Source of the DNA: an uncultured bacterium
GTDB taxonomy: Bacteria; Actinomycetota; Coriobacteriia; Coriobacteriales; Coriobacteriaceae
Reading direction: 5' to 3'
DNA length: 11,182 nt
Assembly (NCBI GenBank): GCA_905214895.1
Contig: CAJMNP010000019.1
Coordinates: forward strand, 1 to 11,182
Both the position numbers and the translations under genes were made by a program. Below are positions 7,719 to 11,182 of this stretch, piece after piece. The stretch's first letter is position 1. The number at the start of each line of letters is the position of its first letter. A model generated the notes under the pieces. The model saw nothing but the letters and a program-made list of their open reading frames with translations, was not told the DNA's origin and made no database searches.

Positions 7719-8995
7719 TGCTTTCCTCGGCAGAACTGGCACTTTGGGCAATCCACCATGCGACGACATTGCTCTTTGGCGTCTTTGCCTCGGCGGCGCT
7801 GTGCGGTGTCGAGATCAACCGCCGCCATTCGCTCGAACTGGTGGGGATCGGCGCCGTAACCGGATGTGCATTCGGCCTCGCCAATGCCGTCGGCGGCGAG
7901 CTTTTCGCCCGACAGGCCTATCCACTCGTCGTGCATCTGCCGCTTGTCGTCTACCTGTGCGTACGCTATCGCCTGAGTCCGCTGCTCGTTATGCTGGGCG
8001 TCACCAGTGCCTACCTAAGCTGCCAGTTTAGCAACTGGATGGGCATCGCCGCGCTCGCCGCCACCGACTCGCAAATCGCATACTACGCGGCGCGCATCAT
8101 CACCACGCTCGGCGTCTTTGCCGTCTTGTTGCATTGGGCAAGCGACATTGGCCCCCGCCTGGCGATCAAAAGCCCCACCGAGCTGGAAATTCTGCTCATC
8201 CTGCCGCTCGTCTACTACATCTTCGACTACGCCACCAACGTCTATACCACGCTCTTCCACTCGGGCTCGGTGGTAACCGTTGAGTTCTTGGCGTTCGCCC
8301 TCTGCGCCTTCTACCTTATGTTTCTTGCCGTCTACCTTCGCGAATACGAGGCAAAGGAAATCGCCGAGCGCGAGCGCTGGATGCTCGCGACCCGCGACAG
8401 CGCGGCCATCAAAGAACTCGAAGCCTGGCGCCAGTCCGGACGCGAGCTCTCGGTTCTCCGTCACGATATGCGCCACTACCTGCGCGGTCTAGCAGCCCTG
8501 ATCGAAGAAGGTCGCACCGATGAGGCGCTCGAGCGCATCGACGCGCTCTGCGAGACCAACGACCGCACCGCCGTGCGCCGCTACTGCGCCAACGAAACGG
8601 TCAACATTGCGCTCTCGTCGCTTTCCGCGGACATCAACGCGCACGGCATCACCGCCGACCTGCGCGCCGCCGTGCCCGAAACCGTCCACGTGGGCGATGC
8701 CGATCTGTTCAGTGTGGTATCGAACGCCCTGGACAATGCCATCGCCGCGGCGAGCGCCGCCCCCGAAGGCAAGCGGTTTGTCGACCTGGACCTTCGCTAC
8801 GAAGACGGTCAGCTTCTATTGCTGGTTTCCAACACGTTTGGCCGTGCGCCGCACATGGTCGACGGCATGCCCGTGGCTCAGCACACTGGGCACGGCTTTG
8901 GCACCAAGAGCATTAAGCTTGCCGTCGAGCGCATGAACGGCAACTGCCAGTTCCGCATTAACGGCGACCGGTTTGAGCTGCGCGCCGTGATGTAG
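7718..8995 (+). CDS. Membrane GHKL sensor histidine kinase (AgrC-like)
   Basis: This 425-residue kinase has six or seven hydrophobic segments in residues 9-207, a linker helix (about 208-240), the dimerisation motif VLRHDMRHYL with probable phospho-acceptor H249, and a C-terminal ATPase domain with N-box SNALDNAI (335-342) and G-box GHGFGTKS (391-398). This is the GHKL type that partners LytTR regulators, often sensing peptides. The ATG overlaps the regulator stop by one base, so the pair is one operon. No pheromone precursor or AgrB-like processing gene is visible in the window, so the ligand is unknown. The gene converges on the 9588-9013 gene with only 17 bases between stop codons. Confidence 0.92.
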   Translation: MLSSAELALWAIHHATTLLFGVFASAALCGVEINRRHSLELVGIGAVTGCAFGLANAVGGELFARQAYPLVVHLPLVVYLCVRYRLSPLLVMLGVTSAYLSCQFSNWMGIAALAATDSQIAYYAARIITTLGVFAVLLHWASDIGPRLAIKSPTELEILLILPLVYYIFDYATNVYTTLFHSGSVVTVEFLAFALCAFYLMFLAVYLREYEAKEIAERERWMLATRDSAAIKELEAWRQSGRELSVLRHDMRHYLRGLAALIEEGRTDEALERIDALCETNDRTAVRRYCANETVNIALSSLSADINAHGITADLRAAVPETVHVGDADLFSVVSNALDNAIAAASAAPEGKRFVDLDLRYEDGQLLLLVSNTFGRAPHMVDGMPVAQHTGHGFGTKSIKLAVERMNGNCQFRINGDRFELRAVM

Positions 8996-9012
8996 AGCTG
9001 CCGCCAGCCTCG

Positions 9013-9588
9013 CTACAGCGGTGCAGCCGCCGGGGTCAGCTGCTTAATGTAGGCCCACATGCGCTGCTTGGCGGCCTTGTCGGTGAGCGCCGCCTCAAAA
9101 CCGTCGAGCGCCAGCACGCGGCGCCCCTGCACATGGGCGACCAGGCCGGGCTTGAGCATGGCGGTGTCAAAGTCATCGATTGCCACAAGCATATCGGCAT
9201 AGGTCTCGCGCATGACATCGGCCGCGCTGTTGTCCAGCAGCAGCACCGCCTCGGGGTCTAAGGTCTCCAGCGCCTCGCGGAACAGGTCGCACGTCAGGGC
9301 CTCGCCCACCGCGACCGCTCCGTCGCCCGCGCCGGCGACGCTTGCCAGCACGCAAAAATCCTCGGGGGCATATCCGATGGCACCGAGCGCCTTGCGCAAC
9401 GCGGCGCCATCCGCGCCGGCAGCCAGCTCGCCGCCCGAGCACTCGGCTTCATCCAAATCGCCTTTGACCAGCACAATCGGCGAGCACGCGTTGCCCGCGA
9501 TACGCACGCCGCGATCTGCAAGCGACGCGAGCTCCTGCTCGGTCGCCTGAGCGATGGCTTCTTTTTTCTGGCTTTGTGACGTGGGCAT
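9013..9588 (-). CDS. Degenerate uracil-DNA glycosylase-like protein, probably not catalytic
   Basis: This 191-residue soluble protein follows the layout of family 4/5 uracil-DNA glycosylases: a strand (SPIVLVKGD, 36-44), LRKALGAIGYAPEDFCVLASV (64-84), a central LDPEAVLLLDNSAADV segment (110-125), and a C-terminal KAAKQRMWAYIKQL helix (171-184) like the end of that family. The residues that make those enzymes work are missing: no GxAPG loop, no Asn-Pro-rich RPP segment and no His-Pro motif. It also lacks the FeS-cluster cysteine pattern. I infer a divergent, probably inactive relative with a structural or regulatory role. The start at 9588 is favoured by GGAGAG upstream and because the alternative ATG at 9618 overlaps a TATAAT box. 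Family assignment is from pattern memory and could be wrong. Confidence 0.6.
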   Translation of the reverse strand: MPTSQSQKKEAIAQATEQELASLADRGVRIAGNACSPIVLVKGDLDEAECSGGELAAGADGAALRKALGAIGYAPEDFCVLASVAGAGDGAVAVGEALTCDLFREALETLDPEAVLLLDNSAADVMRETYADMLVAIDDFDTAMLKPGLVAHVQGRRVLALDGFEAALTDKAAKQRMWAYIKQLTPAAAPL

Positions 9589-9616
9589 GCGCTCTCCAAT
9601 CGTTTGCGTGCCCACC

Positions 9617-9622
9617 ATTATA
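9617..9622 (-). promoter_or_regulatory. -10 box for the 9588-9013 gene
   Basis: TATAAT reads on the minus strand at 9622-9617, giving a start near 9610 and a leader of about 22 bases that contains the ribosome binding site GGAGAG (9597-9592). The -35 region is poor (ACCACT at 17 bp). The box overlaps the upstream candidate ATG at 9618, which argues that translation starts at 9588. Confidence 0.5.
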
Positions 9623-9724
9623 TAAAAGAGCCGCCCGCGAGTGGTTGCTTTGCGGGCCGCTGGGTATAAGCACGGTCGTACTGAGTTTTACGCGGCCGAG
9701 CCGCGTCGTATTATGGAGGTCACC

Positions 9725-10045
9725 ATGGCTGACATTAAGCAGATTACCCCCGAGAACTTTGACGCTGTCGTCAACGATAGCCTGCCCGTACTGGTTGATT
9801 TTTGGGCCCCGTGGTGCGGCCCCTGCCGCTCGCTCTCGCCCATCGTAGACGAGGTTGCCGACGAGCTGGCCGGCAAGTTGGCTGTGGCCAAGTGCAACGT
9901 CGACGACAACCAGGACCTGGCCATGAAGTTTGGCGTCATGAGCATCCCCACGCTGATCGTCTTTAAGAACGGCGAGGAGGTCGACCGCTCGGTCGGCGCC
10001 TTACCCAAGGCAAGACTTCAGGCACTGCTGGAGAAACATCTGTAA
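9725..10045 (+). CDS. trxA: Thioredoxin
   Basis: This is a 106-residue cytoplasmic thiol-disulfide reductant, the usual size for the family. The active site WCGPC is at residues 30-34, within VDFWAPWCGPC; buried D25 and cis-Pro P75 (in SIPT) are present, followed by the F-K-N-G-E turn (80-84). It would reduce protein disulfides using electrons from thioredoxin reductase, which is not in this window. The start at 9725 has GGAGG six bases upstream; the longer open frame from 9641 adds 28 residues unlike any thioredoxin. A promoter is not clear (TATAAG at 9664-9669 is possible). The gene is divergent from the glycosylase-like gene and is followed by a terminator at 10157-10194. Confidence 0.96.
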   Translation: MADIKQITPENFDAVVNDSLPVLVDFWAPWCGPCRSLSPIVDEVADELAGKLAVAKCNVDDNQDLAMKFGVMSIPTLIVFKNGEEVDRSVGALPKARLQALLEKHL

Positions 10046-10156
10046 TACGCTTGTTACCTGTCTGCCGTCCATGAGCGGTTTCGCACCGCTCGCCGGAGTG
10101 CCAAACGCAAGGCATGCGACCACGGATAGTATGGTAGACACAAACAGCCCCCAGTG
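10046..10156 (+). other. trxA 3' region, possible processed or small RNA
   Basis: The 111 bases between the trxA stop and the terminator hairpin contain no coding frame with a ribosome binding site. A 7-bp stem with a 5-base loop occurs at 10073-10091 (GAGCGGT pairing with ACCGCTC). A weak -10-like TAGTAT lies at about 10127-10132. It is either a long 3' untranslated region or the start of a small RNA ending at the terminator. Confidence 0.25.
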
Positions 10157-10194
10157 AACGGGTGCGGGTCAGACGGACTCGCACCCGTTTTCTT
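10157..10194 (+). terminator. Strong intrinsic terminator
   Basis: A 14-bp stem (10157-10170 with 10176-10189, one G-U pair) closes a 5-base loop and runs into TTTTCTT ending at 10194. It is the clearest terminator in the window and ends the trxA transcript about 110 bases after its stop. Confidence 0.85.
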
Positions 10195-10221
10195 ATGCGG
10201 CGGCGCTCAAGGCGGGCGTAG

Positions 10222-10259
10222 TAGAATCTGAACCACCATATCGCCCCGTACAAAAGGAG
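10222..10259 (+). promoter_or_regulatory. -10-like box and ribosome binding site of the small His-rich gene
   Basis: TAGAAT at 10222-10227 is a plausible -10 box downstream of the terminator, although no good -35 box is present. AGGAG at 10255-10259 lies six bases before the ATG at 10266 and fixes that start. I found no GTATGA-N16-TCATAC-like NikR site here. Confidence 0.4.
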
Positions 10260-10265
10260 ATTCCC

Positions 10266-10514
10266 ATGCATGACGTCGGAATGAACATGAGCCAGCTTGC
10301 CATGAGCGTCAAGCAGGTCGACGACACCATTGAGCTCGCTCACGAGTGGAGCCATCAGCTGCTGCATGCGACCGAGAACTTTGACATGGAACGCATTGGC
10401 GCCAAGCTCGAGGCCGCCATGTCTGCGCTGCACGAGGCGCACGATGCGCTCGAGGGCTACGAGGAGGCCATCGAGGCCGACCACAACTCCGTCGGCTCTG
10501 TGAAACTGGTGTAA
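10266..10514 (+). CDS. Small His-rich, helical protein coupled to nikR
   Basis: This 82-residue protein of no family I recognise has no signal peptide or membrane segment and is predicted helical by its heptad-like Leu/Ala/Ile pattern. Residues 16-35 (KQVDDTIELAHEWSHQLLHA) and 44-72 look like two helices forming a hairpin. Histidines at 2, 26, 30, 34, 55, 58 and 73, with many Asp/Glu, could bind metal; H26, H30 and H34 repeat every four residues on one helical face. It has a strong ribosome binding site, and its stop is separated by one base from the nikR ATG, so the two are probably translationally coupled. A role in nickel handling is inferred from that context alone. It could equally be a structural small protein. 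Confidence 0.8.
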   Translation: MHDVGMNMSQLAMSVKQVDDTIELAHEWSHQLLHATENFDMERIGAKLEAAMSALHEAHDALEGYEEAIEADHNSVGSVKLV

Positions 10515-10515
10515 C

Positions 10516-11010
10516 ATGGCCGAGCACGAGCACGCGCACAATCACGGTGCGGACGACGACGCGAGCTGCCGCTGCAGCGGCTCCAACTCCGAGCTAGTCC
10601 GCTTTTCGGTCACCGCGCCCGACGACCTGCTGCGCCGCTTTGACGAGCAGATCGCACGCCGCGGTGACGTGGCTAACCGATCCGAGGCCGTACGCGATCT
10701 GATTCGCGCCTCGATCGCCAAGGAGCAGATGCGCACGCCCGACGAGCAGGTCATCGGTTCGCTCACCATGATCTATGACCACCATACCGGAGATCTGACG
10801 CGCCGTCTGGACGAGGTGCAGCACGACTACACCGACGAGATCGTCTCGACCATGCACGTGCATCTGGACCACCACAACTGCCTGGAGATTCTGGCGCTCA
10901 AGGGTCGCGGCAAACGCGTCTATGAGCTAGCGGACCGGTTGCTGGGGCTGCGCGGCGTTAAGCACGGCGAGCTCACCTGCGCCGCCACCAAGCAAAGCCT
11001 GGGGCTGTAA
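10516..11010 (+). CDS. nikR: Nickel-responsive regulator NikR with His/Cys-rich N-terminal extension
   Basis: This 164-residue cytoplasmic regulator represses nickel uptake genes when nickel binds. A ribbon-helix-helix DNA-binding domain spans about 27-70 (LVRFSVTAPDDLL, then RSEAVRDLIR), followed by an ACT-like metal-binding domain (about 78-160). By alignment from memory with E. coli NikR, the four high-affinity nickel ligands H76, H87, H89 and C95 correspond to H103, H114, H116 and C122, and all are present. The protein is about 26 residues longer at the N terminus than E. coli NikR; the extension has H4, H6, H8 and H10 plus C18 and C20. It follows the His-rich small gene by one base and precedes a probable hypF, consistent with nickel-enzyme metabolism. 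Confidence 0.93.
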   Translation: MAEHEHAHNHGADDDASCRCSGSNSELVRFSVTAPDDLLRRFDEQIARRGDVANRSEAVRDLIRASIAKEQMRTPDEQVIGSLTMIYDHHTGDLTRRLDEVQHDYTDEIVSTMHVHLDHHNCLEILALKGRGKRVYELADRLLGLRGVKHGELTCAATKQSLGL

Positions 11011-11035
11011 CGGGATTTCCTGCAGCGCACCTGCC

Positions 11036-11102
11036 AAAAAGGGACAGGTTTATTTTGGTAGGTTTAGAAGTTTTACCGACCAAAATAAACCTGTCCCTTT
11101 TT
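11036..11102. repeat. Palindromic repeat between nikR and the next gene, possible bidirectional terminator
   Basis: Perfect 24-bp arms (11036-11059 and 11079-11102) start with AAAAAGGGACAGG and end with the complement, so both strands end the stem in five T residues. Pairing extends inward with one mismatch. It could terminate nikR transcription. The core GGGACAGGTTTATTTT resembles the repeat at 186-254. Such GGGACAGG palindromes recur in many bacterial genomes and are often linked to REP-associated transposases; no such gene is in this window. Confidence 0.75.
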
Positions 11103-11128
11103 AGTCGGTTTTGACGAGGGGAAGCCAC

Positions 11129-11182
11129 ATGCGGCATGTGCATATTCATGTGACGGGCATTGTGCAGGGCGTTGGCATGCGG
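11129..11182 (+). CDS. hypF: Acylphosphatase-domain protein, probably HypF, 5' end only
   Basis: Only the first 18 residues are visible: MRHVHIHVTGIVQGVGMR. The GIVQGVGMR motif is the phosphate-binding loop of the acylphosphatase fold (usually GxVQGVGFR), with its catalytic Arg present. HypF, which makes the carbamoyl/cyanide ligands of NiFe hydrogenases, begins with this domain; stand-alone acylphosphatase is the alternative. GAGGGGA ending seven bases upstream supports the start. The nikR neighbour favours HypF, as both belong to nickel metabolism. The C-terminal zinc-finger, YrdC and Kae1-like domains that would settle it lie beyond the window. The palindrome at 11036-11102 probably makes it transcriptionally separate from nikR. 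Confidence 0.65.
   Translation, partial: MRHVHIHVTGIVQGVGMR

Noticed and set aside
7405..8936. Arg/Ser-rich frames overlapping the regulator and kinase
   Set aside because: They are out-of-frame shadows of the conserved two-component genes.
8996..9030. Hairpin between the convergent stops of the kinase and glycosylase-like genes
   Set aside because: A bulged GCTGC/GCAGC stem can be drawn but it overlaps coding sequence and has no T-tract, so it was not called a terminator.
10100..10265. NikR operator upstream of the nikR operon
   Set aside because: A single GTATGG-like half-site is visible, but no inverted half at the known 16-bp spacing.

Overview
The window looks like chromosomal DNA of a high-GC Gram-positive gut actinobacterium, most likely a coriobacterium of the Collinsella type. 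This is inferred, not proven. The basis is the GC-rich coding, a very large MBG-rich surface protein with an LPxTG-like anchor, a LytTR/GHKL two-component system, and short dispersed palindromes of a kind I associate with that group.

Layout. Bases 1-82 hold the 5' end of an unidentified minus-strand gene. Its promoter region (about 115-145) is overlapped by a perfect 19-bp palindrome. Bases 186-495 are a gene-free cluster of palindromic repeats, followed at 519-550 by a terminator-like hairpin. From 6752 down to 567 (minus strand) runs one 2061-residue secreted, wall-anchored protein: signal peptide, beta-helix-like head, repeated Ig/MBG-like supermodules that each carry a Cys/His zinc-ribbon-like module, a Thr-rich linker and an LPESG sorting signal. 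A 243-bp divergent intergenic region separates it from a plus-strand LytTR response regulator (6996-7718), which overlaps by one base a membrane GHKL sensor kinase (7718-8995). The kinase converges on a minus-strand gene (9588-9013) whose product resembles the uracil-DNA glycosylase fold but appears to have lost its catalytic motifs. Divergent from that gene is thioredoxin (9725-10045), followed by a strong intrinsic terminator at 10157-10194. Next come a small His-rich helical protein and a NikR nickel regulator, separated by one base. A palindromic repeat at 11036-11102 then precedes the first 18 codons of an acylphosphatase-fold gene, probably hypF.

How the genes fit together. The surface protein and the two-component system are divergent neighbours, so the system may control the adhesin, but no LytTR site was recognised. 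The right end looks like a nickel or NiFe-hydrogenase block: a nickel sensor, a coupled His-rich small protein and a probable hydrogenase maturation factor. I see no complete mobile element, phage gene, CRISPR array, tRNA or rRNA. The least explained parts are the repeat cluster at 123-550, the degenerate glycosylase-like protein, and the His-rich protein/NikR pair with its His/Cys-rich NikR extension.
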